From positions 2,170,001-2,234,000 of the forward strand of contig OZ251231.1 in the NCBI GenBank assembly GCA_965240325.2: 64,000 bases of DNA. Reading direction: 5' to 3'. Numbering within the stretch: the stretch's first letter is position 1; each line of letters opens with the position of its first letter. This DNA comes from Rebecca billardiae RCC1528 (Eukaryota; Haptophyta). The notes beneath the pieces are model-generated. The model searched no databases. It was not told the origin of the DNA and was given only the letters and a program-made list of their open reading frames with translations. Positions 18,849 to 29,329 of this stretch are shown in pieces. The position numbers were made by a program, and so were the translations under genes.

Positions 18849-20624
18849 ATGAAGGCGGAGCGGTTGACAGCGCTCGCGGCCGCGGCCGGAGCGTTTGCAC
18901 TCCTCACGTTTGTGGGCGCGCTGCTCTTCAGGCAGTACCTCCGTCCGCCGCCGGCCGTGCCGCAGCTGCGGCACCTCACGCTGCTCTGGGCGAGTGACAT
19001 GCACGTCTCGCCCTTCTACAACGCCAGCCTCGGCCCGCCGTGCATGTGCATGGACTACCGGCCGTACGGCTGCGAGCACGGCGCGGACGACGGGCTCTTC
19101 CCGTACCCGTTCGACCGCGGCGCGTGCGCGGCGGCGTCCGCCGGCGGCGCGTGGGGCCAGCCCAGCTGCGACCCCCCCGCCGCGCTCGCGTACGACGCGA
19201 TGCGCGACATGGCGCGTGCGTTCCCCGACGCGCACGCGGTGCTTGTGACGGGCGACTGGGTCGGGCATGAGGTGTGTCTCATGCCCACGGACGAGCCGGT
19301 GGGCGAGGCGCTGCGCGTGCTCGGCGCGCTGAGCGGGCGGCTGGCGAAGACGCTCGGCGGCGCGCGCGTCGTGCACGCCCACCCGCTCCTCGCCTCGCAC
19401 GCGCTGGGCAACGAGGACGTCGTCCCGGACTACTTTGAACCCGGCGTGAGCGACGGGCCGCGCGCGCGGCCGCTGCCCTATTTGGAGGCGGTGGCGAGCG
19501 TGCTGCAGCCCGCGCTGCCGGAGGCGGAGCGCGCGCGCTTCGTGCGCGGCGGCGGCGTGCGGTACGAGCTGCTCCCTGGCCGCGGTGGCCTCGAGCTCCT
19601 CGCCCTGAACACGCTGATCTACTCGCCCGAGCACCAGAGCAGGTTTCAAAGCGGCGCGGCGGAGGGTGCCGCCGCGCCCGCGCCCGCCGACCCGTTCGGC
19701 CAGCTGGCGTGGCTGGACGCGGAGCTTGGGCGCATCGGGCGCGAGGGGAAGACGGCGCTCGTGTGCGGGCACATCCCGCCCGCCGTCGACCACTGGTCCT
19801 TCCGCCTCGAGTGGGAGCCCGCGTACGCGGAGCGGTACCTGCGCGTGCTCGCGCGGCACGGCAGCACGGTGGGCGCGCAGCTGTTTGGCCACGTGCACCA
19901 GGGCTTGTACAGGGGGTGGCCGCGCGCGCCGCCCGGCGCGGGCGGCGAAGGGGCGGAGGCGTGGCCGTCGGACGGCCCGCCGATGCTCGTCACCGGCGCG
20001 CTCTCGCCCGGCTTTGGCAACAGGCCCGTCTACCGCGCGCTCAGCCTGGAGGAGGCACCGCCGGCCGAGTCGGGCGGGGCCGAGCCGGCCGAGCCGGCCG
20101 AGTGGCGGCCGCGCTGGCGGCCGAGCGACTTCCGGGTGCGCGCCGCGACGCTCCAGCCGGAGGTGGGGCCGGCGTGGCGCGAGCTGTACGCCGCGCAGCA
20201 ACGGTACGCGCCGTTCGACGTGCTGACGAGCGCGGGCCTGCGCCGCTTCGCCGCCGCGCTGCTCTCCAACGAGACGCTGTGGCGCATGTACAGCGTCGAC
20301 CGGTTTGGCGGCGTCGTCCCGAAGCCGCCGGGCCGCAGCAGGCCGCCGGGCACGAGCGAGCCGGACTTTCGCGTGAGGGTGGCGTGCGGCGTCACCGACG
20401 GCATGAGTACGGCGGCCTTCGATGCGTGCATCGCGCGGCACGCGGCAGAAGCGGATGAGGCCAAGGCACGCTCTACGCCACCCGCCGCTGCGCCAGCTGG
20501 TGCGGCAGCAGCCGACGATGCTGCTACAGCATCAGCCCCGTTGCCACCGGCAGCCATCGGCGGCATGCCTGTGCCGCGCGCGGGCTCGCGCCCGATCGGC
20601 CGGACATGGCACTGGTCCAAGTGA
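18849..20624 (+). CDS. Acid sphingomyelinase-like phosphodiesterase (calcineurin-type metallophosphoesterase)
   Basis: The protein has 591 residues. A single hydrophobic N-terminal segment (LTALAAAAGAFALLTFVGALLF) makes it secreted or a type II membrane protein. Metallophosphoesterase motifs appear in order: WASDMHVSPFYN (metal Asp/His), VLVTGDWVGH, GNEDVVPDYF (GNHE/GNHD position with Glu), ALVCGHIPPAVDHW and GAQLFGHVHQG. This order and spacing match SMPDL3/acid-sphingomyelinase enzymes, which cleave phosphodiesters of lipids or nucleotides outside the cytosol. The His normally in GN-H-E/D is Glu here, which could change catalysis. The C-terminal 80 residues are low-complexity. The ATG at 18849 is chosen because upstream in-frame sequence is antisense to the neighbouring gene. 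No introns. Confidence 0.8.
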   Translation: MKAERLTALAAAAGAFALLTFVGALLFRQYLRPPPAVPQLRHLTLLWASDMHVSPFYNASLGPPCMCMDYRPYGCEHGADDGLFPYPFDRGACAAASAGGAWGQPSCDPPAALAYDAMRDMARAFPDAHAVLVTGDWVGHEVCLMPTDEPVGEALRVLGALSGRLAKTLGGARVVHAHPLLASHALGNEDVVPDYFEPGVSDGPRARPLPYLEAVASVLQPALPEAERARFVRGGGVRYELLPGRGGLELLALNTLIYSPEHQSRFQSGAAEGAAAPAPADPFGQLAWLDAELGRIGREGKTALVCGHIPPAVDHWSFRLEWEPAYAERYLRVLARHGSTVGAQLFGHVHQGLYRGWPRAPPGAGGEGAEAWPSDGPPMLVTGALSPGFGNRPVYRALSLEEAPPAESGGAEPAEPAEWRPRWRPSDFRVRAATLQPEVGPAWRELYAAQQRYAPFDVLTSAGLRRFAAALLSNETLWRMYSVDRFGGVVPKPPGRSRPPGTSEPDFRVRVACGVTDGMSTAAFDACIARHAAEADEAKARSTPPAAAPAGAAAADDAATASAPLPPAAIGGMPVPRAGSRPIGRTWHWSK

Positions 20625-22319
20625 CGACGGCGGCGCATCATCACACAGCAGGCAGTCTATGTTAAGTAGTACTACAGCCGTACGACCGTGTCACCGTGCG
20701 ACTAGCGCTGCGCTGCTACTGTCACTGACAATGCGTTATGATGTACGGCGCGGCAGAAGTGGCGCGGTCGTGACCGCTCGGGACGTGTCATACTACGTCT
20801 GTAAATATAACGCGCGTCGTCTATATCGTCATCCGAACTACGCCAATACGATCGATTACGGTCGCTCAGCACTCGCTGTGTTCAACGTCATCGTACTACG
20901 ACGTCGTTATTTAGTATATTTACTCATCACGCTCGTAGTCTGATCTTCAGCAGTCGATCGTCGTCATCGTAGTCTGATAGTGATAGTGATGCGATACTGC
21001 TCATGCGGACTCACGAGACCGAGTCACGAGTGACACGACGACGACGCTCATCAGTCATCAGATCACGATTCGAATCATCACGATTATATACGATTAGCAG
21101 CTGCTCAGTCAGCACATGAGCACGTCGTCCGTACGACTCATCAGTCACTCAGTCAGACTCATCGTCACTCGAGTCAGTGGACTGACATATATAGCAGTTA
21201 GGTGACGGACAATTCCGACTAAGCTGTAGCAGTCTGCAGTCTGAGTAGTCATCATCATCAGATCAGAGATCTCGAGTGTCGTCACGCGCGCCGTTTATAC
21301 GATGACTGGCCACTGGCACTGCGGCACTGCGCTACTGTGTGACTTCCGTTACCAGTGCAGCATGTCCTGTCCTAAGGCCGGGCGACCGCCCGCTGTCCGA
21401 AGTCCGGAGGGGACTCTGGTCCCGTGATGCGCGCCGACTACTACTGAAATAATGACTGATGAAGCACCAGCGGGGCCGCCCGCCTGCCCACGCCGAGCAT
21501 CGGCACTGGCATTGACCATTGGATCCGGCGGCCTCGTCCGTCACTGTGACTGAGTGTCTGAGTCGTCGAGGCTCGATCTGCTGCCGTCCCGGACCGACTA
21601 TTGTCGCGTAGTATCTGCTGTAGTGATCACTCGATCGCTCGGCCGGCTCGGCTCGTGCTGCTAGAACTGTACTGAGCGATCATCAACTCTAGATCTAAGT
21701 ATTAGGCAGAAGTATGCCCCGCGGCCGCGGTGCCGGTGTCCAACGGTGCCTACGCCCGACGGGCGGCGGTGACCCGCGCGGTGGTACTGTGTGACTTCCG
21801 TATAACCAGTGCAGCATGTCCTGTCCTAAGGCTGGGCGACCGCCCGCTGTCCGAAGTCCGGGCGTCAGGGGACTCTGGTCCCGTGAATCGTGATGCGCGC
21901 CGACTACTACTGAAATAATATGACTGATGAAGCACCAGCGGGGCCGCCCGCCTGCCCACGCCGAGCATCGGCACGCACTGGCATTGACCATTGGATCCGG
22001 CGGCCTCGTCCGTCACTGCATGACTGAGTGTCTGAGTCGTCGAGGCTCGATCTGCTCACTGCGTCTGCTGCCGTCCTGTCTTATAGGAGATTAGAGTTAG
22101 GCGAGTGTGTACCTGAGCAGATCAGCATCAGTATAGTCGCGTAGCTAGTATATATATTTATAATCTGCATGCTGTACAGTGACGAGGATCAAGCTCGATC
22201 GCTCGTCGGCCGGCTCGGCTCGTGCTGCTAGAACTGTACTGAGCTCTCATCAGCTGTAGTAGATCTAAGTATTAAGCAGAAGTATGCCCCGCGGCCGCGG
22301 TGCCGGTGTCCGACGGTGC
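20625..22319. other. Intergenic region with tandem duplication
   Basis: No gene supported. 20640-21330 is moderately AT-rich with many short CAGT/GTCA-type repeats. From 21333 onward it is two tandem copies of a unit that includes the tail of the ALG12-like gene. Confidence 0.6.
21333..21784. repeat. Tandem duplication, copy 1 (452 bp)
   Basis: Direct repeat of 21785-22354 with small differences. It contains a stranded copy of the last codons and stop (TAG at 21750-21752 on the minus strand) of the ALG12-like gene, showing that the duplicated unit took in the gene's 3' end. Confidence 0.8.
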
Positions 22320-22354
22320 CTACGCCCGACGGGCGGCGGTGACCCGCGCGGTGG
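21785..22354. repeat. Tandem duplication, copy 2 (570 bp), overlapping the ALG12 3' end
   Basis: Copy 2 abuts copy 1 exactly at 21784/21785. It carries about 110 extra bases near 22080-22190, including a TA-rich tract. Its right end lies inside the coding tail of the ALG12-like gene. Confidence 0.8.
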
Positions 22355-23900
22355 CACGGTCGTGCTGCCCGCGCCACTGCACATTCTCGTGCGCGTACAC
22401 GTGCGGCGCGGTGCGCAGGCGCGGCGGCCACGGGCGCAGCTGCACGCCGTCGAAGCCATGCTCGGCGTGCAGCTGCGCAAAGCCCGGCACCGCCGGCTTG
22501 GCGGTGAGCAGGTGCGTGAACGCGCGCAGCTCGGTCGGTGTGCGGACGGACTCATCCTTGGAGTAGTTGAAGCCGGGCGCGTCCTGCAGGAAGAGGCTCA
22601 CGCCGGTCATGGCCGCGGCGGCGTCGATGTGCACGCGGCAGCACGCCACGGGCCGCGCCAGGCCCACCGAGCGGCGTGCGGCGGGGCGTGCGTGCGCGTG
22701 CAGCGCGTGCAGCGCGCCCGCCGCCGGGTAGTTGAGCCGCGCGGCGCCGAGCAGCGCGGCGCACGCGCACACGCTCGCCGCGCCGAGGCCGAGGAGGGCG
22801 AGGGTCGGGAGCGCCGCGCAGCGCCGCCCGATCGCCCAGCGCGCGCGGCGGCGCGCCGTGCCGCTCGCGCGCAGCAGCGCCACCGCGCCGTGCGCCGCGC
22901 TCAGGTTGAACCACGGCAGAGCGTACAGCACGAAGCGCAGCTCCTTGTGCCCCAGCACGGAGTACACGCACACAAACGCCGACGCGACCAGCAGCGTCGG
23001 CCGCGCGCGCGGCTCGAGGAGCGCGCCGAGCGGCGCGAGCACGTACGCGCCGAGCAGCGCGCGCGGAAGCGCCGACGTCCAGTACCAGTGCCACGGCGCC
23101 ACGCCGTACTCGGCCGATCTCCCGAGCACGAGATTGAAGTAGAGCACCTCGCCCTCCGCCCACATCGCCGGCCGCCAGAAGAGGGAGTCGACGGCGACGC
23201 TCGCGAGCAGGGTGGCGAGGCCGAGGCGCACGCCGCGCGCCGCGCACTCGAGGAGGCGCACGCGCCGCTGCGCGAGCAGCGCCAGCCCGAGCGGCGCGAG
23301 CAGCAGCACCAGCTCCGCGCGCAGCGCCACGATCGGCGGCACGAGCGCGAGAGCGGCGAGCGCGCCGTCCGCGCGCCGCTTGGCGGTTGCCATGTCCTGC
23401 TCGAGCCAGAGCGCGAGGGCCAGGTTGGTGAAGCCCAGCGCGAACGAGTTGGGTAGCGTGCGGCTCGCGTAGAAGGGCAGGTGGAACTGGCACGCGCACA
23501 CGAGCGCGAAGAGGCCGCCGAACGCGCGGCCGCGCGTGGAGTCGACAGCGCTCTGCACGCGCCGCAGCGCCGCGCCGTTCGCCGCGCCGAGGCACAGCCG
23601 CGCGGCGAGCTGCACCCAGAACTTCCGCGCGCCGAGCGCCCACTGCAACGCGGCGAAGGGCGCGGTCACGGCCGCGAGCGCGGCGGGCGCGAGGAAGGTG
23701 CGCGGCACCACGCCCGGGAATTCGAGATGGTCGTACGCGCCAATGTTGGCGCGGTGGTACAGGAGGTCGTGCGTCGCCTGCAGGTTGAACGACTCCTCCA
23801 CCTTGGTGAATGGGCACAGCAGGGTGTACGCGACGATCACGCCGAGCGGCAGTGCGCGCACCCACCGGCTCTCGAGCCGTGGCCACGAGTTGGCCGACAT
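22320..23900 (-). CDS. ALG12: Dolichyl-P-Man alpha-1,6-mannosyltransferase (ALG12-like, GT22)
   Basis: The protein has 526 residues. After [13 protein letters not shown] comes the hallmark [16 protein letters not shown], then [28 protein letters not shown] and the [15 protein letters not shown] motif, all standard in GT22 lipid-linked-oligosaccharide mannosyltransferases. Multiple hydrophobic helices fit a polytopic ER membrane protein that adds the eighth mannose to Glc-free dolichol-linked oligosaccharide from dolichol-P-mannose on the lumenal side. The ATG at 23900 is chosen because upstream in-frame residues are antisense to the divergent neighbour. The last dozen codons lie inside a tandemly duplicated segment. 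The close relatives ALG3/ALG9/PIG-B cannot be fully excluded, but the N-terminal motif favours ALG12. Confidence 0.85.
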   Translation of the reverse strand: MSANSWPRLESRWVRALPLGVIVAYTLLCPFTKVEESFNLQATHDLLYHRANIGAYDHLEFPGVVPRTFLAPAALAAVTAPFAALQWALGARKFWVQLAARLCLGAANGAALRRVQSAVDSTRGRAFGGLFALVCACQFHLPFYASRTLPNSFALGFTNLALALWLEQDMATAKRRADGALAALALVPPIVALRAELVLLLAPLGLALLAQRRVRLLECAARGVRLGLATLLASVAVDSLFWRPAMWAEGEVLYFNLVLGRSAEYGVAPWHWYWTSALPRALLGAYVLAPLGALLEPRARPTLLVASAFVCVYSVLGHKELRFVLYALPWFNLSAAHGAVALLRASGTARRRARWAIGRRCAALPTLALLGLGAASVCACAALLGAARLNYPAAGALHALHAHARPAARRSVGLARPVACCRVHIDAAAAMTGVSLFLQDAPGFNYSKDESVRTPTELRAFTHLLTAKPAVPGFAQLHAEHGFDGVQLRPWPPRLRTAPHVYAHENVQWRGQHDRATARVTAARRA

Positions 23901-24012
23901 TCGCCTGTCGCCGACCGAGCGGGAGGGTTGGCCGACGACACTTGCGAGCGGCGGGTCGGGGACGCCGACCGCTGCGTCGCGACGCGCGGGATCGGCACCG
24001 CAAGAATGCACG
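23901..24012. promoter_or_regulatory. 112-bp shared promoter of divergent ALG12-like and PC-esterase genes
   Basis: The two ATGs are only 112 bases apart, so transcription must start within this gap or inside coding sequence. No specific box was recognised. Confidence 0.45.
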
Positions 24013-25199
24013 ATGGCCGCCGCCAATCGGCGCGTGCTGACGACCATCGCCCTCGCCGCGCTCTCGGCGAGCGGCGATCTGGTGCCGCCGATTCCTGGTC
24101 TGCTGACAGACCCCACCGAGCGCCCACCACGCCTCCCGGGAGAGCGCGAGTGCTGCGTGTGCGAGCGCACGCGTGATCGCCACTGCGCTTGCATCCCGCG
24201 CGGCACCAGCATTGTGTTTGTCGGCGACTCGATCACGCGCTATCAGTACACGGACCTGGTGCGGCTGCGAGCGCGCGAGCGCGGCGCATCCCGCCGTCGC
24301 GCATATTCATGCCCGCGCGCTCGCGCCGCGCGCAGGCGTACTCGCTCAAGCACGGCTCGAACGGCTCGTGGGCGCACCGCGCGCGCAACCACCCGCTCAT
24401 CTACCACTCGTGGGAGCTCACGCCCGCCGAGCGCGCGCAGACGAGCGCGAAGCTCACGTACGCGCGGGCGCTGCACATGTTCGGTACGAGCGCCGAGCTC
24501 TCCCCCGAGGAGGAGTGCGACTGCCACCCGGCGGACGGCATGTCCAAGAACCGTGGCAACCACCTGATCGACAACCACTACTACCACGAGCCCCGGTGCG
24601 GCCTCAACCTCACCTACTTCTCGACGCGCGGGCACTGGAAGGTCGAGGGGCATCGGCGGGGGGAGTACGGCAGCGAGCCGCCGGGCGTGGCGTTCCGCAG
24701 CATCCTGGGCCGGCTGGGGCAGTCATGGGAGCTGCGATGGCGCTGGGTGCTCCCGCCCGCCGAGTGCATCGAGCGCATCGTCGCGCCGCTGCACGCGCAC
24801 GCGCTTGTCTTCAACGACGGCCTGTGGCGCGCGCTCGGGGCTCAGGCCGTCGACCTGCGCGCCGTGCGCAACGCGTCGGCGCACGCGGCGCCCTGCGTCG
24901 TGTGGAAGACCACGACCAAGCCGCGCGCCGCCGAGCGCGCGCCGCCGGACGCGGAGGGGCGCGAGGCGTTCGCGCGCGACGTGATCTTCGAGGCAGGCCG
25001 GATGACGGAGCGGCTGGCGCCCACCGCCGCAGACTACGTGGACAAGATGCACTTCCGCCCCGAGATCTACAACGCGCTCAACGTCGAGATGCTGCGCGGC
25101 CTGTTTGGGGCACCGGAGAGGCCGCCGGGCGTGCCTCGCACGGTGGGCAGCTGGAGATGCCCGAAGCCGGGAACGCACTTCCCCTCGCCCGAGAGATGA
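24013..25199 (+). CDS. Secreted PC-esterase / SGNH-type acyl-esterase-like protein, two exons
   Basis: Exons are 24013-24258 and 24336-25199 (369 residues), with a 77-base GTGCGG...GCGCAG intron. Splicing gives ITRYQYTDL followed by AYSLKHG, the usual continuation of this family. The N-terminus is a signal peptide, then a Cys-rich stretch ([15 protein letters not shown]). The catalytic Ser block is [12 protein letters not shown] (GDS), and the distal Asp-x-x-His is in [14 protein letters not shown]. This layout matches PC-esterases (PMR5/TBL, CASD1-like), which move or remove acetyl groups on glycans in the secretory pathway. The substrate is unknown. Confidence 0.75.
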
Positions 25200-25637
25200 C
25201 GACTGCTGATCGGTTGTTTTTTAAAATGTTTAGGCGGCTTTCCCCGTCCGGGAGGCCAGGGCCCAAGCGACTACCGGTCCGGGTGCGTCCAGCAGGCGCC
25301 GGCCGTGCAAGGTTCCTCGCTTCCAGGAAACGTCAAGCTTGAAATGGGAAGCCCTCGCGGAAAGTCTCATAGGCGCGCGCGCACATTCGAGCAACGGCCG
25401 GTGGAACGCGCGCTGATCTTTGGTCGTGAACTCGTGATCCCAACGAGAGCTGCTTCCGGCCACACAACCCCAAAGGTGCGTCGCTCGCGGAGCCGCGCCG
25501 CGCGCGACCTGCGCGACTACGCGCAGCCCACGCGCGTCCGCACCCTCGCGAGCTCACACGCGAGCTCTCCGCCTGCCTGTGTATCCCACCTGCGCCGCAG
25601 CTCCTCGCTTCCCTCACCCGCTCCCAGCTCGCTCGTC
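25200..25637. other. Intergenic/5' region of the dehydrogenase gene
   Basis: An open frame runs through from 25305 but has no protein-like features before the ATG at 25638. No other feature was seen. Confidence 0.5.
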
Positions 25638-27084
25638 ATGTCGTCGTCCACGTCATCGTCGGTCCTCCCGCTCGCCATCGGCGTCGGTGCTGCTGCCGTC
25701 GGCGTCCTCGCCGTCACGCACCTGCGCAAGGCATCGTCGAAGAAGACCAAGAAGAACGGCGCGCGCCCCAAGCAGGTCGACTTCTCCACCCAGCCCATCG
25801 TCTCCGTGGCTCCCCCACAGAGCATCTCCAAGCTCGCGTCGATGAGCGCCGCAGACTTGTGCGCGCACGGCCCGCGAGCTCGCGCCCACCTGGATGCAAG
25901 CGCGCTCGCAGGCGCGCGGCCGAGCGTGTGCTCACCATGTGCGCTATGTCTGCGCTATTCCGCCCACCGCCGCCCGCAGGACCGTCAAGAACCTGCCGCC
26001 GAGCGAGAAGGGCTTTGTGGGCATCTGCATCGCCGGCACCGGCCGCATCGCCGAGGTGCACGTGCGCGCCATCCTGGGCAACCGGCGCGCGCGGCTGGTG
26101 CACGTGGTCGACGTGATGGGCGAGCGGGCCAAGGCGTTTGGCGCCAAGTATGGCTGCGCGACGTACTCCACGGACATCGCGCAGGCGTGCCAGGACCCTG
26201 CGGTGGACGCGGTGATGGTGTGCACGCCCACGCAGTTCCACGCGGCCGTGTGCAAGGTGGCCGCAGAGTACGGCAAGCCGATCTTCTGCGAGAAGCCCGT
26301 GGCCGCCGTGACGGACGACCTGATCAAGGTGTACCAGCACGCGGCTGCGTGCGACGTGCCGCTACTCTGCGGCTTCCACCGCTCGTACGACCCCAACTTT
26401 GCGGAGGTGGTCGAGCTCGTGCAGTCGGGCGCGCTGAACGGCGTCTCGGTGCTCAAGTCGACGTCGCGCGACCACCCGCTGCCCTCGTTCGACTTCCTCA
26501 AGAAGGGCGGCGGCGAGCTGCTGTACGACTTCACCGTGCATGACTTTGACCAGCTGCTCTGGCTCACGGGCGATGGCGCCGACATGCCCGTCGCCGTCTT
26601 TGCCGCGGTCGGCACGTGCCTCGAGGAGCTGAAGGGCTCGGGCGTGGACGACACGTGCCTCGTGGTCGTCAAGTTCGCGTCGGGCGCGCTCGCGACCATC
26701 GACAACAGCCGGTTTGCGCCGTACGGCTACGACGCGCGCTGCGAGGTCTTTGGCCGCGGCGGGCAGGTGGCGATGAACAACCCGTCCACCTCCGCCGTCG
26801 TGCTGCAGTCCAACCGGCAGGGCGCGGTGGGCGGCGCCGTCGACGAGTCGTTCCCGCAGCGGTACGCGCAGGCGTACGCCAACCAGATGGACCACTTCCT
26901 CGACATCTGCATGTTCGGCGCGGCGGAGAAGGTGGGCTTCAAGCACGCCCTGCTGGTCAACTTGCTCGCGGACGCCGCTGTCGAGTCGAAGCAGACTGGC
27001 GCGTTCGTAAACTTTGCCAAGTTCGCCGGGGCGAAGTTGGCAGCGGCCGGCTTTGCGCTCGACAGCTCGGCCGCTGCCGCCTGA
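25638..27084 (+). CDS. Membrane-anchored Gfo/Idh/MocA dehydrogenase (myo-inositol 2-dehydrogenase-like), two exons
   Basis: Exons are 25638-25858 and 25980-27084 (441 residues), with a 121-base GTGCGC...CCGCAG intron. The Rossmann start GICIAGTGRIAEVHVRAI (about residue 85) binds NAD(P). FCEKPVAA carries the catalytic-type EKP motif, and GGELLYDFTVHDFD the conserved D..xHD. These are standard in the family, which oxidises or reduces sugars and inositols. Residues 9-29 (VLPLAIGVGAAAVGVLAVTH) form a hydrophobic helix followed by a basic stretch (RKASSKKTKKNG), so the enzyme may be anchored facing the cytosol, or this may be an organelle-targeting sequence. That extension is unusual because family members are normally soluble. 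The substrate is not determined. Confidence 0.85.
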
Positions 27085-27772
27085 ATGGCCTAGCTGGGGG
27101 CGCCTGTCAGCACATTAATCAGGAGCACGCGCGTCAGCACATCATGCCGCCAATATGTCGTCACCGTCTGCAGTGGCAGCGCCAGCATATATATGCCATA
27201 TCAGACGACTCGGCGCAGTGTGACAGCACACTGAATCAGACATCGGCGCAGCAGTGTGACTACAGCACATCACTGACACATCAGTACGAGTGAACATTCA
27301 TACTTGCAGCACGCATTGTCACTGCTATGATATGCTGGATTTTATAGCAGCAGTGTCAGTGAGACGACACAGCTGATGACGAGTACTAACATCCGTTCCA
27401 TCGGATGACGATGATGATTGTTATTGATTACGGAGCCGGCGGTCGACGACCGGCAGTCGATCTAATTATTTATTGACGCGATCGATGTGGCGATGATGCA
27501 TGTGTGCGCCCGCCACTGTCGTGTGGCATGATGATGATCATCGTCAGCATTATATATCGTAGTAGTCAAAATATGTTCGTCTCGGACATCAAAGTTCTCC
27601 TCGGCCGTCTCGGCGCACGCACTCTCCGCGCGGGCGGACTCCGCGCCGTCCGCGCCGGCGGGAATCACAAGTCGCATGCAGCACTCGTTCACCGCGCGGC
27701 ACTGCAGTCGTCATATAAGCACGGCAGAGACCGGCGGCGCTGCGTTCCGCCAGTGGCGTGACCGCACCTGGC
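27085..27772. other. Intergenic region
   Basis: This is the 3' flank of two convergent genes, rich in short CAGT/GACA repeats. No gene or clear structure was seen. Confidence 0.5.
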
Positions 27773-28519
27773 TCAACGGACTCCCCCCTCTGCACCAGAG
27801 GCTGCTGAGGTGGGACCATCCGACGCTGACGTGCCGCCTGCCTCAGTGACGTCGACATACACCTCGTTCGTCCGCAGCCAGGGAAGAGTCCAGGGTGGGT
27901 TGAAGCCTCCGAAGTAGTGAGGCTTTGGATCTACAGAGACCAGCGCGAGCTTTCCATCCGCGCGCACCGCGTCCAGGAGTTGTGCGCCCTTGGCATCAAT
28001 CAGCTCCTGCCGCATGGAGCCAGAGAAGGAGAGCGCGGCACACAGCCGCGGTGGCTCCTCCACGATCTTGACGCGGTCGTTGGTTGGCGTTGGCGCAGTG
28101 GCAAGCGTGAGCTCGGACGGTAGCACAAACTGCATCACCTGCATTCGCGGCTGCTGCTGCTGGCCGTGGGCAACGCTTGGCGCAGCCATGGCGCCTTTCT
28201 CCCGCGAGCCCATGATCACTGGGGCTGTCATCTGGATCTTCGAAGGGGCTGGGGAGGACGACGGGCCGTCCGCACGCGAGCCCATGACCACGGGGGCGGT
28301 CATCTTTACAGCCGTCGAGCCTGTGTTCTCGGGCTGGCCAACAACGCCAATGTACTTGGCCAGCGTCATGAAGGGCGAGCCGGTGTCAGCGTCTGGCATG
28401 TACTCGACCTGTGCGACGAGCCGGGCGCGGTAGGCACGCAGCTCGGCGCCATGTGCGAGAGCTCGGATGACGTCGTATTTTGGCGTCTCCTCGGTGATGA
28501 TGCCGAGCACGGAGCCCAT
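27773..28519 (-). CDS. SOUL heme-binding family protein
   Basis: The protein has 248 residues and no intron. It starts MGSVLGIITEETPKYDVIR, where SOUL proteins have E-x-P-x-Y-x-V. It continues with FMTLAKYIGVVGQPEN, two KIQMTAPV-like blocks (VKMTAPVVMGS and IQMTAPVIMGS), VMQFVLPSEL and PTPTNDRVKI, the family signature order. The TAPV block is duplicated with a Ser/Pro-rich insert, longer than usual. SOUL proteins bind tetrapyrroles; algal members occur in cytosol, eyespot or plastoglobules. No transit peptide is visible, so a cytosolic location is inferred. Confidence 0.85.
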   Translation of the reverse strand: MGSVLGIITEETPKYDVIRALAHGAELRAYRARLVAQVEYMPDADTGSPFMTLAKYIGVVGQPENTGSTAVKMTAPVVMGSRADGPSSSPAPSKIQMTAPVIMGSREKGAMAAPSVAHGQQQQPRMQVMQFVLPSELTLATAPTPTNDRVKIVEEPPRLCAALSFSGSMRQELIDAKGAQLLDAVRADGKLALVSVDPKPHYFGGFNPPWTLPWLRTNEVYVDVTEAGGTSASDGPTSAASGAEGGVR

Positions 28520-28712
28520 GGTTTCACGAGCGCCTGTGCGTCACTTGCTGCGCCGACGGCGTTGGCAGCTCGGTGCTTGCGTCCAAGTCGACTCGGCGGC
28601 AGCCGCCGTTCCGTGCATCGTCGGCGGCGAGAGGCCGAGAGCCGAGAGAACGCCGTGGAATCCGGTCATCGTCGCGAGAACTTTCAACGTCGTCATTCGA
28701 TCAAAATACTTA

Positions 28713-29045
28713 CACTAATCAGGCATCTGGGTCAACCAGGTCCCCTGACTGAGTCAGCTGCGCTGCCCATCTCAAATGGGCCTCAACGGCGCCGCTGACG
28801 TGGCTGTCAGCCAATCAACCATATCACTTATCCAACTGCTGATGATCAGCATATGGAATAGAGATGAGCAGACCCTATGCCTTGCCTGCCGCCTTAAGCG
28901 GAGGCTTGCATGGGATTAGAGGGATGAGGCATTGCCAGGAACGGACGGCCCCTCCGCCCGCATTCATCCTGCCGACCGGCGCTGCGCTGTCGGCAGCAGC
29001 CGCGCCGGCCGGGTGTGAGTGCGGGCGTGTGGCCGCCCTAGCCCC
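28713..29045 (+). repeat. Left terminal region of element 1 (333 bp)
   Basis: Identical by eye over all 333 bases to 32447-32779. It begins CACTAATCAGGCAT; divergence starts abruptly after GCCCTAGCCCC. Confidence 0.85.
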
Positions 29046-29329
29046 TCCCCTGTCGCCCGCCCTCGGGCGGGCGACCTCGGTGCCGCAGCCCTCAACAGGC
29101 CCAGCACCGCTGCCAGCAGCCCTGCGGACGGCCGCCGACAGGAGGGAGCTGAGCTCACGTCCTGCCGGATCCTATCCGCTGACGGCGTGCCCGGCCAGGC
29201 CGGGCACGCCGCGGGCCGCCAGCCCTGCCCTGCCCTGACACCTGCCCGCCTGGCGTTGATGCCGGCTGCCAGGTGACAGGGCGAGGGCCTGCAGCACGCT
29301 GCAGCGTCCCCGACACCAGCGTGGCTGGA

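Noticed and set aside
22284-23456. 390-codon plus-strand frame opposite ALG12
   Set aside because: Shadow frame; the minus strand carries the GT22 motifs.
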